A stretch of DNA of 64,000 bases from Acidihalobacter aeolianus (GCF_001753165.1 NZ_CP017449.1:62001-126000); one strand, 5' to 3'; shown: positions 50,901-59,399, counted from the first letter of the stretch. Notes: generated by a model not told the origin, from the sequence alone. Translations and numbers: made by a program.

Positions 50901-51526
50901 CCGGCGCCAAACTAAAACGCATTGCATTTTTGTCTCTAGCCTATGGTGTTTGGGCGCTGGCCATTCCACTTCTGGTGGTGGTGGGCATCAACAAATTCAC
51001 GTCCTGGCGCGTCATCCTCAACCACACCCAGTCTATGCCGGTCGGGCTGTATGTCCTGCATATGGGTGTCGACCCTGATACGCTCAAAATCGGACAAATC
51101 GTTGTGGTCCGATACCAAGCTCCGAAGTGGGCCTACGTCCAGAACATCACACATGAGCACGAGTATTTCATCAAGCGTGTCGGCGCGTTACCTGGCGCCT
51201 ATGTGGAGCAATTCGGTACCAAGATTTTCAGATGTGGCTCAGCACATGTCTCAATCCCCAGTGAGACCTGCTCACTTATGGGCGTGCGAAAGCAACAGGG
51301 TTTTGATGGCTATAAGTTCCCAACCTTAAACCTGACTTCGCCTGTGCCGGCCGGGCACGTTTATTTGCGGAGCTATTACGCCTATGGGACAGGGTTTGAC
51401 TCGCGCTATCTGGGCTACTTCAAGTTGAACCAGGTGATGGGAGTTGCATACCCGCTCTGGACACAAATACCACCCAAACCTGGCGCCAGTAACGCGGCTA
51501 AGCATCTAGTGTTGAGCGGCCAGTGA
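50897..51526 (+). CDS. trhF: S26 signal peptidase (TraF/TrhF type)
   Basis: A 209-residue membrane peptidase. One N-terminal membrane helix (about residues 10-31) precedes the catalytic serine in NHTQSMPVGLY (about residue 45) and the lysine in FIKRVGALPG (about residue 91). The C-terminal VPAGHVYLRSYYAYGTGFDSRYLG is box E-like. In MOB-H/F-type systems TrhF matures the pilin. It closes the long overlapping operon; traW and traU, which usually follow, are absent here. Confidence 0.88.
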   Translation: MTGAKLKRIAFLSLAYGVWALAIPLLVVVGINKFTSWRVILNHTQSMPVGLYVLHMGVDPDTLKIGQIVVVRYQAPKWAYVQNITHEHEYFIKRVGALPGAYVEQFGTKIFRCGSAHVSIPSETCSLMGVRKQQGFDGYKFPTLNLTSPVPAGHVYLRSYYAYGTGFDSRYLGYFKLNQVMGVAYPLWTQIPPKPGASNAAKHLVLSGQ

Positions 51527-51604
51527 TCTTGTACTTTATCGACCGTCTCTAAACGCTGAGTCGTTCTGAATAGCTACTGGACGCGGGTTAATATCTCTGG
51601 TCAC

Positions 51605-51623
51605 GGATGGTATTATACCATCC
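51605..51623 (+). promoter_or_regulatory. Perfect TATTAT-centred palindrome, copy 7
   Basis: GGATGGTATTATACCATCC is a perfect 19-bp palindrome, the longest copy. It is 22 bases upstream of the ATG at 51646 with a GCGGAGC ribosome site between. Confidence 0.82.
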
Positions 51624-51645
51624 TCATCGTGCGGAGCGTTCCGTC

Positions 51646-52080
51646 ATGACGTTCGACTACAAGCATGCGACGCGAAAAGATCTCGCCGAACAATTCGCGG
51701 TCATCGCGAAGCAGAGTGGCGATGATCGCTTCCTCACTCGCCGAGAACTCAAACATCTCCCGGAATTGTTGCTGGATGATGAGCAGGTCATTTCGTTTGC
51801 GTCTGGAATTATGGACGGCAATTCCTGGCTAATCGCGCTAACCGATATGAGGATTATTTTTATCAACAAGAAGTTTCTATGGGGGATGGAGTTCACCTCC
51901 ATCAACCTGAATCAGATCAACGCAATTACCGGGCGAACAGGCATTGTTATGGGCGCCATCGCCATCGAAGACGGCGCATCGACTCGCACGATAAAAAACG
52001 TACTCAAGCGATGCGTGAACCCCTTTGTGCAGAGTGCGAATCAGGCCCTGTTCGCACTGCGCCAACCCCGAGGCGCGTAA
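51646..52080 (+). CDS. PH-like (YokE/bPH_2-type) domain protein
   Basis: A 144-residue cytoplasmic protein. A helical N-terminal region (FLTRRELKHLPELLLDDEQV) precedes a bacterial pleckstrin-homology-like domain with GNSWLIALTDMRIIFINKKFLWGMEFTSI, then IEDGASTRTIKNVLKRCVNPFV. This pattern matches YokE-like PH domains. Role in conjugation unknown, but the palindromic promoter places it in the same regulon as the tra genes, and dsbG follows 46 bases later. Confidence 0.75.
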   Translation: MTFDYKHATRKDLAEQFAVIAKQSGDDRFLTRRELKHLPELLLDDEQVISFASGIMDGNSWLIALTDMRIIFINKKFLWGMEFTSINLNQINAITGRTGIVMGAIAIEDGASTRTIKNVLKRCVNPFVQSANQALFALRQPRGA

Positions 52081-52126
52081 GTCCTCTTGCGCGTTATTTC
52101 CCGACTACCATACTGAGGATCTCGCT

Positions 52127-52942
52127 ATGCGACTTTCTGCATCACTGATCATGACCCTCGGCCTCTCCCTGGCGGGCGGAGCCGCCATGGCCGCTGAACA
52201 CGCCGCACCGGAGGCTGCGCCGGCAATCACCCAGACCATACCCGGCATGGCCAACCTAAAGGTCGAGAAGAAGATCGCTCTCAAGCAGTACGGTCTGACG
52301 GCCTACATCGTCAAAACGCCGCAAGGACGCAGTTCTGTGTTCTATACGGACGCGAGCGGCAAGAAGTTCATGATCCTGGGTCTTCTGATTGGCCCCGGCG
52401 GCCACAACGAAACCGCCAAGCTGCTGCTGGCCAACAACACGCCCATCAATTACTCGAAGCTGGCCGCCGCGGTGGCCACGCGCAAGGTCATTCATGATGG
52501 GACGAAGGGACCCCTCATCTATGCGTTCTTCGACCCAAACTGCATCTTTTGCCACAAGCTGTGGGCTGCTACGCGCACCGACGTAGAGACTGGCAAGCTG
52601 CAGATCGATTGGCTGCCAGTGGCTTTCCTCAAGCAGAGCAGCCAGGGCAAGGCGGTGGCCATCATGTCATCGAAAGACCCGTTGAACGCAATGAACGACA
52701 ACGAGATCAACTTCAATTCTTCTGAGGAAGAGGGTGGGATCACCCCCGCTGACATGGCTGAGCCGACGACGGCCATGAAGCAGGCTGCGCATCAAATTGC
52801 CGAGAACGAGGCCACCATGCGCGAATACCACTTCAACGGCACGCCTACGATCGTCTTCAAAGGCAAGAAAGACGGGAAGTGGCACGCGTTCGGCGGAATG
52901 CCCCCGGGCGGCGCTTCGACAATCGTGGCGCTCGCTGGGTAA
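52127..52942 (+). CDS. dsbG: DsbG/DsbC-type thiol:disulfide isomerase
   Basis: A 271-residue periplasmic protein with a signal peptide (cleavage after AMAA). An N-terminal dimerisation domain (GLTAYIVKTPQGRSSVFYTD) is followed by a thioredoxin-like domain with FFDPNCIFCHKLW (CxxC at about residues 138-141), the SSKDPLNAM segment and the cis-proline in NGTPTIVFKG. Shuffles disulfides in exported proteins, here probably TraH, TraN and related conjugation proteins. A terminator follows. Confidence 0.9.
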   Translation: MRLSASLIMTLGLSLAGGAAMAAEHAAPEAAPAITQTIPGMANLKVEKKIALKQYGLTAYIVKTPQGRSSVFYTDASGKKFMILGLLIGPGGHNETAKLLLANNTPINYSKLAAAVATRKVIHDGTKGPLIYAFFDPNCIFCHKLWAATRTDVETGKLQIDWLPVAFLKQSSQGKAVAIMSSKDPLNAMNDNEINFNSSEEEGGITPADMAEPTTAMKQAAHQIAENEATMREYHFNGTPTIVFKGKKDGKWHAFGGMPPGGASTIVALAG

Positions 52943-52969
52943 CCGAGTCCACCAAGGACCGCTCCATTT

Positions 52970-52997
52970 GGGCCGCGTCTAAGCGGCCCTTCTTTTT
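52970..52997 (+). terminator. Rho-independent terminator of dsbG
   Basis: GGGCCGC/GCGGCCC stem with a 6-base loop, then TTCTTTTT. Confidence 0.85.
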
Positions 52998-53115
52998 GGC
53001 GGTGGGTGGCCGCATTACCCGCCAAGACTTCTTTATCCCTCCATGCCGCTCAATGCAGTTGCAAGTTCATTCACTTGCAACGCTCGCTGCGTTTCCAGCG
53101 ATTTGGAGAGATTAG

Positions 53116-53250
53116 ATGGCTTCTGCCATCCGTCTTGCCCTAGTCTTCGGACTAGTGGCTTTCGGTATTGCCGTGGGCACTACCGCCGTAGCTCGCGTCC
53201 ACCATGACGTGAGGTCCATCAATGCGCGCTATCTGCTCTTGAGCAAATAG
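53116..53250 (+). CDS. Tiny membrane protein, 44 residues
   Basis: ATG 53116 behind GGAGAG; TAG at 53248-53250. A hydrophobic helix (ALVFGLVAFGIAVGTTAVA, about residues 8-26) is followed by a short basic/amphipathic tail (RVHHDVRSINARYLLLSK). It is similar in size and layout to the protein at 58063. Function unknown. Confidence 0.6.
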   Translation: MASAIRLALVFGLVAFGIAVGTTAVARVHHDVRSINARYLLLSK

Positions 53251-53398
53251 TTCGCCTTCAGATCACAAGTTCTCCCGTCCTGTACGGGTTACCTTGTGGT
53301 TATTTTCGACTTCGGTCGGTTAAGGTTTCGCTCTGCGATTCCTGAATTACCTGCGATCTCTGATCGCTTGTAACTAACACCACTTCTGTGGTGTCTCC

Positions 53399-53436
53399 CA
53401 GCCAGCAAGACTATTTGTCTTGCTGGCTTCTTCGTT
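53399..53436 (+). terminator. Rho-independent terminator
   Basis: A 12-bp perfect stem (AGCCAGCAAGAC/GTCTTGCTGGCT) with a TATTT loop, then TCTTCGTTT. The rest of the 53251-53645 gap shows no gene. Confidence 0.78.
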
Positions 53437-53645
53437 TCTGGGCCTTCACTGACTGCCCCCCCTTTTTTGGGGATGGTGGCCCTGCCCTCCCCGCTCCTAA
53501 CCTCGGCCTCCCGGCCAATCACGTTGTAATGCAGCAAGCCGCGCTTGGTGAACACAAGCGGCACCGGTGCCGGCCGGTCCACAGGGCCGTAGTACACGGG
53601 GGGTTACCGCTGCACATACGCAGCAAGCCAAAGGAGCATGTCCCA

Positions 53646-54974
53646 ATGCCGAATGTTTACGATGCGCCGTTCTATGTCCCACCTCGCGTTGCCTCCAAGC
53701 CGCCTTTCGATCTGAAAGATGGCGACATCATCCTCTTCAAGGACGACAACTGGGGGAGCGAACAGCTCAAGCTCAATATTTACAGTGCGAGCTTCCCTGA
53801 GGGCCAGGACTTCTCATTCGCCGGCACGCCGCTGCAAGACGCCGCCACCTGGATAGCCTTCAAGTTGCCTGATGGGGTTGTCTGCACACTGACTGACAAC
53901 ATACTGAGCTCGCGGCAGAACCCGTACAACTTTGCTGGCGCCGGCATCTGTGTGGATCTGATCGGTACCGGCAAGGTAGATACGGTCGACCTGCCCGCCT
54001 ACGGTGCCAACGACTGCCTTTCAGCCGGTATATGGCGCCAGGTCGACCTAGCTGAGGGTTGGATTCAACTGTTCCGGGACGTGAACCAGGAAGGGCCGCT
54101 CAATACGATCTTTGCGGCTGAGTGGCCGACGGGCCCACAGAATGAATCACCGAAGGATCCTGGCCTGGGTTGGAATAATCTGTCTGGTTGGTTCCTGGAC
54201 GGGAAGATTTCGTCGATCAACTACCCCTGTTTGACGCCGCCGCAGCTCAGCGTACTCGCCACAGAGCATGATGGCTCTGGTAGTCACGTCAGTTTCGGCG
54301 CGACCAACACGTTCGAGAGTCACGAAAAGCCCGCCACCGCCAACTTCACGGACAACGGCTTTAATGATCGGATCCATGCATTTAAATGGACCCTTTATCA
54401 GCCGGTAAAAGCCAACATCAAGTCGGCCTCTATGCCGTATACCGTGGGCCTACCCTCCAACCAGGTGATCGAGGAGTCCATCACCGGTGACAACGGTAAG
54501 TCGACGCCGATCGGGGTACAGCTGTCGATTGCGGAGGGTCAGACCTACACGATCTCGAGTTCTGTGCAGCTGCAGTATTCGATGACGATGGGAGTGACGA
54601 TCTCTGTGACCGAGACCGCGGGCGTGCCGGGTGTAGATTCCACTTCCGGCACCGTCACGACATCTTTCAGCACGACGTTCGGCGAGACCACGAGCAAGAC
54701 GCACACAGCATCAAAGAGCTTCAACCTGGGCCAAACCATCAATCTCAGCATCCCAGGCAACACTCAGAACTACAAAGCAACGGCGCGTGTCGGTTTTGCC
54801 GACCTACCCCTGCAGGAACTGACTGTGACAGGGCAGTTCTACTACAAGCAGAAGCTGCCGGGTGCCGTCGAAGACAAAGCTAGTGGTTTGTGGCGCCTGG
54901 ATAGCCCCGTGGTGATCAATGCAGAAGGCGGGATCGGCACCCAGCTCGCAATCAACGTGGGCGAAGTGAGCTAA
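53646..54974 (+). CDS. Putative beta-gamma-crystallin/aerolysin-like pore-forming protein
   Basis: A 442-residue protein from ATG 53646 (AGGAG site), without a signal peptide. The N-terminal about 230 residues contain repeats of a beta-gamma-crystallin type (DGDIILFKDDNWGSEQLKL, then WIQLFRDVNQEGPLNTIF). The C-terminal about 190 residues have the aerolysin/ETX-MTX2 pattern: a serine/threonine-rich alternating segment (TYTISSSVQLQYSMTMGVTI and TSFSTTFGETTSKTHTASKS) that would be the membrane-inserting hairpin, ending in a PLQELTVTGQFYYKQKLPG strand pair. The same two-domain combination is known in amphibian beta-gamma-CAT. As a lone cargo gene it may be a toxin delivered by lysis or by another route. 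Both domain calls are by eye. Confidence 0.68.
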   Translation: MPNVYDAPFYVPPRVASKPPFDLKDGDIILFKDDNWGSEQLKLNIYSASFPEGQDFSFAGTPLQDAATWIAFKLPDGVVCTLTDNILSSRQNPYNFAGAGICVDLIGTGKVDTVDLPAYGANDCLSAGIWRQVDLAEGWIQLFRDVNQEGPLNTIFAAEWPTGPQNESPKDPGLGWNNLSGWFLDGKISSINYPCLTPPQLSVLATEHDGSGSHVSFGATNTFESHEKPATANFTDNGFNDRIHAFKWTLYQPVKANIKSASMPYTVGLPSNQVIEESITGDNGKSTPIGVQLSIAEGQTYTISSSVQLQYSMTMGVTISVTETAGVPGVDSTSGTVTTSFSTTFGETTSKTHTASKSFNLGQTINLSIPGNTQNYKATARVGFADLPLQELTVTGQFYYKQKLPGAVEDKASGLWRLDSPVVINAEGGIGTQLAINVGEVS

Positions 54975-55004
54975 GCGTGTTGGTCTGAAGGCTTCAATAA
55001 GAAG

Positions 55005-55034
55005 TGCCATACGGGCCAAGCGGTCCGTATGGCA
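55005..55034 (+). terminator. Perfect 13-bp hairpin, possible terminator without T-run
   Basis: TGCCATACGGGCC pairs with GGTCCGTATGGCA (one G-T pair) around an AAGC loop. It lacks a following T-run, so it is either a processed 3' end or a weak terminator. The remaining gap to 55273 shows nothing else. Confidence 0.5.
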
Positions 55035-55272
55035 TGCAGCAGGACATGGTCATACGCCGCCTCTTTGCGCCTCGTCATTTGAGATTGGCTCCGGCCAGAA
55101 GCATCTTCTGATACTCCTCGAGCCGACCGCGATTATCGGTGGTCACACCCAGGTTAATAACGCGCCTCGCGTGAATCCTTGAGCACCAGTTTGTGCCTTT
55201 GTGCCCAGCAATACAGTTGATGGCATCTTGCCGTCGACCTGGCCCAGGCAAGGGTGATAGGAGTCATAAGCG

Positions 55273-56967
55273 ATGAGCACAGTAACCGTTGAAGTGAATC
55301 AACAGAAACTGGTCCAGCATTTGCGTTCCGCCTTTTCTACCGGAACGACCTTCCTCAAGGAGCTACTACAGAACGCACGAAGAGCGAAAGCAACGCAGGT
55401 TGATCTCGAAGTCGACTGCGCAGGGGATAGCCTAATCATCAAAGACGATGGCAATGGCATCGCTGATTTTCAGGTGTTATTCAGCCTGGCTGACTCTGGA
55501 TGGGATGCAGAAACTGTCTCTCAGGAAGGCCCGTATGGTCTGGGCTTTCTATCAGCCTTGTTCGCAGCAAGAGTCGTCGAGGTTGAAAGCCTGGGTAAGC
55601 GAGTGTCGTTTTCCACCGAGGATGCATTGAACTTCGATGCGATTGATGTCGTCCCGTGCGAGACAGCGGGCGCCATGATCGGCACAGTGATCAGGCTGAA
55701 TGGGCTATCGAAGGAATTTTGGCGGCACGTGGTGGATGACAAGCATGCGCTCTGCATCATTGAGCACATGTGCAAGGGTTTCCCGATCCCTGTCTGCTGT
55801 AATGGCAGCCTGCTCAAGAGAGAGCATGCGCTCGATAGTGGGCTGATTTTTGAAGACGTCGGTATCGGTTCAGCAAGCATAGTCTCAATCGAGGAAGACC
55901 TGGAACACGTTAGGCCTGCCACTCATCTTGCAGTCTACCTGCAGGGCTTTCTGGTCAGTAATAGCAGCATGTTCAGAGGTTCTATTACTGACGTCATTCA
56001 TCTCGACTCGAAACAATTTAGAGGACGGTTGCCGGATCGAGAATCTCTCGTAAATCATCACGAAAATATTAACCTGGTACGCGACGTCATTAAGGAACGG
56101 TGGCGCTCAAGGTTGTGTGAGCTGGTAGAAACTACCGATCCACTTATCGTGGCAAGTCGCGCATACCGTCTGCTCGAAACATTCGGGATGCTCGATCTGC
56201 TCAACGATAACCCCTATCTGCCACCCGAAGTTATTGGCGGGTTCAGAGACGTTCCTAAGCTGTCTGACTGGGATAACCCACTTGGAGGAAAAGGCCCAGC
56301 GCTGCATCGAAGTGTGGTGCCTGGTTATCTCGTGAAGGGAGATTTTGACCCTGAAAGGGACCTCGGAGAGGACCCGGTAAGCGGCAGCTTTGCTTCGTCA
56401 ATGTGGGCATATCTGCGGGATAAGGTCGTTCTCGACGGGCGTCTGGATGGTGGTCACTGGGTGTACCAGAAGGAAACTGGTGTAGATCAGATCGGGAATC
56501 GTGATTTCTGGCTGGAGTTATGTGGTGAATCACAAAACCAGATGCTTAATTGTACGTACCTGTATAACCAGGAGGTCGTGATCTGTGAAAGGGCCGTGCT
56601 ACATCGAGGCGATGAAACACTCGATGTGCCACTGGGCTTTTTTTATGAAGGGCCTGTCGGTGGACCTGCCGCCGATGATGATGAAAACGCGATCCGGTCG
56701 ATTCTAGTGATACCGTCGTCAGATAGTAGTGGGAATGCTGTACTGCAGGCATTCAATTACGAGGATGACAACGGTGAGATCTCGTCAACCGAGCGCGATG
56801 GTGATATCGAGCAGCTAAGCCGTCTGATCGCCATCACGCGCAAAGACGGGCACCTAGACGTCCTTCGGAGGATTTTGCTCGAGGGAGGTGCCGAGCGTTA
56901 CGCTCAGGGTCGGTTTGAAGTCGTCCTGACTGACAGAGATGTTGCTGTCAAAGCGATCGAGGAGTAG
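55273..56967 (+). CDS. GHKL-type (Hsp90/MutL-like) ATPase
   Basis: A 564-residue protein. The N-terminal Bergerat fold is clear: N-box FLKELLQNARRAKA (about residues 27-40), G1 IKDDGNGIADFQ (about 56-67) and G2 GPYGLGFLSALFA (about 81-93). The rest (about 200-564) has no recognisable effector domain but is acidic and globular. Stand-alone GHKL ATPases of this size occur on ICEs and in defence islands. ATP-driven dimer clamping is the family logic; the partner is unknown. It is monocistronic and ends at a strong terminator. Confidence 0.8.
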   Translation: MSTVTVEVNQQKLVQHLRSAFSTGTTFLKELLQNARRAKATQVDLEVDCAGDSLIIKDDGNGIADFQVLFSLADSGWDAETVSQEGPYGLGFLSALFAARVVEVESLGKRVSFSTEDALNFDAIDVVPCETAGAMIGTVIRLNGLSKEFWRHVVDDKHALCIIEHMCKGFPIPVCCNGSLLKREHALDSGLIFEDVGIGSASIVSIEEDLEHVRPATHLAVYLQGFLVSNSSMFRGSITDVIHLDSKQFRGRLPDRESLVNHHENINLVRDVIKERWRSRLCELVETTDPLIVASRAYRLLETFGMLDLLNDNPYLPPEVIGGFRDVPKLSDWDNPLGGKGPALHRSVVPGYLVKGDFDPERDLGEDPVSGSFASSMWAYLRDKVVLDGRLDGGHWVYQKETGVDQIGNRDFWLELCGESQNQMLNCTYLYNQEVVICERAVLHRGDETLDVPLGFFYEGPVGGPAADDDENAIRSILVIPSSDSSGNAVLQAFNYEDDNGEISSTERDGDIEQLSRLIAITRKDGHLDVLRRILLEGGAERYAQGRFEVVLTDRDVAVKAIEE

Positions 56968-56977
56968 TACCAACACA

Positions 56978-57008
56978 CCCTGGCCAGTCATCACTGGTCA
57001 GGGTTTTT
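56978..57008. terminator. Rho-independent terminator
   Basis: CCCTGGCCAGT/ACTGGTCAGGG stem with a 4-base loop, then five T. It also lies just past the convergent gene at 57014. Confidence 0.85.
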
Positions 57009-57013
57009 GCATT

Positions 57014-57856
57014 TTAGGCAGTCCACCGCGGCAACCACACAGGTACCTTTACCTCTTCCTGCCGGCAGAGCTGTATCAAGTGGCGGGTGCTGAACGACCG
57101 TTGATCCAGGAACGCCACGAGGTGCGTCGCGTAGGCCGCCACCCAGGCATCTCTGATGCGCCCGGCCGACGCGTTGATCTCGCGCCCACTTCCAGTGACA
57201 TGCGGCATTGCGCCAGGCACGTCGAGCACAGTCCAGGGGGCGGTGAATACCCTATCGGCATGACCTCGTGATATGGCCCACTCACGCGCCAATTGGGGCG
57301 TGCCTTGGGATTCGCTGGTCACAACCTGGAACGGAACGGTCGGCTTGAGTCTTGACGAGAGTTCATCCAGGCGGCGCCAGACCTCGGTTTTATTGGGCAT
57401 ATGGCGGGGGCCTGCCACGACTACTCGGAAAGGGTTATGCGCAACCGGGATCTCCTGCTCGAAGCCCCAGTCACGAAAAAAGACATTGGGCGGGTAACCC
57501 GAAAACAGGCTTGCCATCCAAGACTTCGGGTACCCCGCGCAGGCCTCTGAATACGCACTCACCACGAAAGCTTCGTCACTGTGCCGGCGGGCGTAGTGTA
57601 GAAACCCGCGCACATGCTGCAGCAACTCAGTGAACGGAAGAATTGCTGAGCCCGATCCCCGCAGAGGAATGGCGTAGGCCTGCCCCGTCCGACCCGCTCC
57701 GATACCGACTTCGGCCGCATGGCATTCAACCGCATGGCGTGCCGAGGGTCCTCGATGCTTTCCATCCCTATCCGTGAAGAAGCAAAGAACCGCCCCCGCC
57801 GGCGCTTCGGCGTGACGGTACCACCGTATTCCATCTTGGTCGATTGAATCAGTCAT
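57014..57856 (-). CDS. A1S_2505-like domain fused to SLOG/DUF2493-like domain
   Basis: A 280-residue protein. The N-terminal about 135 residues (FFTDRDGKHRGPSARHAVECHA, GAGRTGQAYAIPLRGSGS, LLQHVRGFLHYARRH, VVSAYSEACAGYP) match the A1S_2505-type phage protein, whose members have GxxGNSYAIPT and GCGxAGY motifs. The remainder (FRVVVAGPRHMPNKTEVWRRLDELSSRL, VTSESQGTPQLAREWA) is a Rossmann-like SLOG/YspA (DUF2493) domain predicted to bind a nucleotide or ligand. ATG 57856 chosen. Fusion of the two suggests nucleotide-derivative sensing or processing; no enzymatic activity is shown. Confidence 0.72.
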   Translation of the reverse strand: MTDSIDQDGIRWYRHAEAPAGAVLCFFTDRDGKHRGPSARHAVECHAAEVGIGAGRTGQAYAIPLRGSGSAILPFTELLQHVRGFLHYARRHSDEAFVVSAYSEACAGYPKSWMASLFSGYPPNVFFRDWGFEQEIPVAHNPFRVVVAGPRHMPNKTEVWRRLDELSSRLKPTVPFQVVTSESQGTPQLAREWAISRGHADRVFTAPWTVLDVPGAMPHVTGSGREINASAGRIRDAWVAAYATHLVAFLDQRSFSTRHLIQLCRQEEVKVPVWLPRWTA

Positions 57857-58062
57857 CCGTTTTATACACGCGCGCACGTCAATTCAGACAGAAACTCGCG
57901 GCGCACCGTCCCGAGTGAGAGGTCAGGCCGGCATATTCTCCTCGCGCCTCGCGCGTAGTTCCAAAACCGCATTCGCGGCCGTGACCCTGCCGGCAATCCC
58001 GGCCCGATTCTCTCGTATCCCATACCTATTTTCATGCGCCCTATTACCAGGAGTGCTGACTC

Positions 58063-58200
58063 ATGTTTCGAAATATTTTGATCTCTGTCGTTGTGACATT
58101 GCTGATTAGTTTCAGCGTAGGTGGCTATTTCGCCCGCCTAATCCAGAACGATGTATCCCTTTACCGGCATCAAGCACAGAGGACGTTGAATAACGCTTGA
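58063..58200 (+). CDS. Tiny membrane protein, 45 residues
   Basis: ATG 58063 behind CAGGAG; TGA at 58198-58200. One hydrophobic helix (ILISVVVTLLISFSVGGYF) precedes a short polar helix (DVSLYRHQAQRTLNNA). A terminator follows at once. It is similar in layout to the 53116 protein. The 206-bp gap before it is empty. Confidence 0.62.
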   Translation: MFRNILISVVVTLLISFSVGGYFARLIQNDVSLYRHQAQRTLNNA

Positions 58201-58222
58201 TACCCCACCAGTAACCTCCTTG

Positions 58223-58258
58223 CCCGCGTGTGCAGAGATGCCACGCGGGTTTTTTTTT
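58223..58258 (+). terminator. Rho-independent terminator
   Basis: CCCGCGTG/CACGCGGG stem, then nine T. Confidence 0.9.
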
Positions 58259-58361
58259 ACACGCGACCGGAGGCGCATTTATGCCACGTCGTTCAGCAAT
58301 ACCCAATGAGCCATCCCCCGGGGCTCGCGCGCAAAAGACCGGGGTTAGAGGAGAAAACTTC

Positions 58362-59267
58362 ATGAAGCTTACACTGATCGACCCCGTACTTACGGGGATT
58401 ACCGGTACCACGGCCCTGGACACCGATGACATCGGTGGCATCGCCGTTCCTCCTGAACTGGTGTCGCTTGGGGTGAAGCGGTGGATCAGCAAGGCTGATC
58501 TTCGGTTCATCAAAAAAAACCGCCAAGCCGTCCTGCGGGTCATGCGCAGGACTGGAATAGCGTTTGGGTCCGTCTACATCATCCCTGATGAAAATCTGGC
58601 TCAATGCAAGGAAGAACTGGACGTAATCATGTCTCAACTCAACAGTGAGCGTGATGAACTGGCTCAAGACATTGATCGCAAGGTCGATGAATGGGCTTCA
58701 TTGCATCCAGACTGGGAGAACAAAATCAGGGCAGCTGCTCTGACCGGTGTTCAGATTCGTGAACGCATCAAGATGACCGTTCGTGAATATCCGATCGAGA
58801 TAGAGTTAGCGACTGACGGTGCAGGTACGGATGTCTCCAAGGGTGCATCGCCCATGCTCGATGGCCTCGATGGCCAACTTGCGATGGATGTCCGCGCTCT
58901 GGTCAAGGACGGCTGGACCTCTGGTCGTTCGAAAACCAACCGTAGGTCACTACGCGTGCTGGAACGCATCCGTAACAAGCTCAATACGCTTAACTGGATC
59001 GCACCTGGTATGTCTGGTGCTGCAGTAGCAGCGATTGATGACTTCCTCAATCAGTTGCCTAAGACTGGGCCCATAGAAGGTGGTGATTTCGTCAGACTGG
59101 AAAGCCTGATGAATTGGCTATCTGATCCTACGAAGCTCCTCTCTGGAGAGCGCAGTGAGGATGATGACCAGGTGATCGGATTCGATGATGAAGAGATCGA
59201 GTCTGGTGATGATCCTGATTGTAAGGATGAGAATCCTGCCCCACCCCCTCGAGGATGGGCTTGGTAG
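58362..59267 (+). CDS. DUF3150 protein
   Basis: A 301-residue protein from ATG 58362 (GAGGAG site). The N-terminal region (KWIS-type helix RWISKADLRFIKKNRQAVLRVM, then a long coiled segment CKEELDVIMSQLNSERDELAQDI) and a helical middle are typical of DUF3150. An acidic, low-complexity tail (SEDDDQVIGFDDEEIESGDD) ends it. On many mobile elements DUF3150 is encoded beside a MoxR AAA+ ATPase and a VWA protein; here the ATPase is 36 kb away at 21678. Function unknown. Confidence 0.78.
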   Translation: MKLTLIDPVLTGITGTTALDTDDIGGIAVPPELVSLGVKRWISKADLRFIKKNRQAVLRVMRRTGIAFGSVYIIPDENLAQCKEELDVIMSQLNSERDELAQDIDRKVDEWASLHPDWENKIRAAALTGVQIRERIKMTVREYPIEIELATDGAGTDVSKGASPMLDGLDGQLAMDVRALVKDGWTSGRSKTNRRSLRVLERIRNKLNTLNWIAPGMSGAAVAAIDDFLNQLPKTGPIEGGDFVRLESLMNWLSDPTKLLSGERSEDDDQVIGFDDEEIESGDDPDCKDENPAPPPRGWAW

Positions 59268-59277
59268 TTACATACAG

Positions 59278-59313
59278 ACCTACTGCGGCATTCACTGCAG
59301 TAGGTTTTTTTTG
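59278..59313 (+). terminator. Rho-independent terminator
   Basis: ACCTACTGC/GCAGTAGGT stem, then a run of eight T. Confidence 0.88.
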
Positions 59314-59399
59314 GGCACCAGAAACAAAACGCCCATGTGTGTCGGTCAGGACGTGGGCGTGGGCGTGGAAAAGCATTCATCTAGTCAATGATGATGACT

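Noticed and set aside
53519-53540. GTTGTAA motif resembling a Ter core
   Set aside because: Only the short core matches, the flanks differ from the E. coli consensus, and it is far from the tus-like gene.
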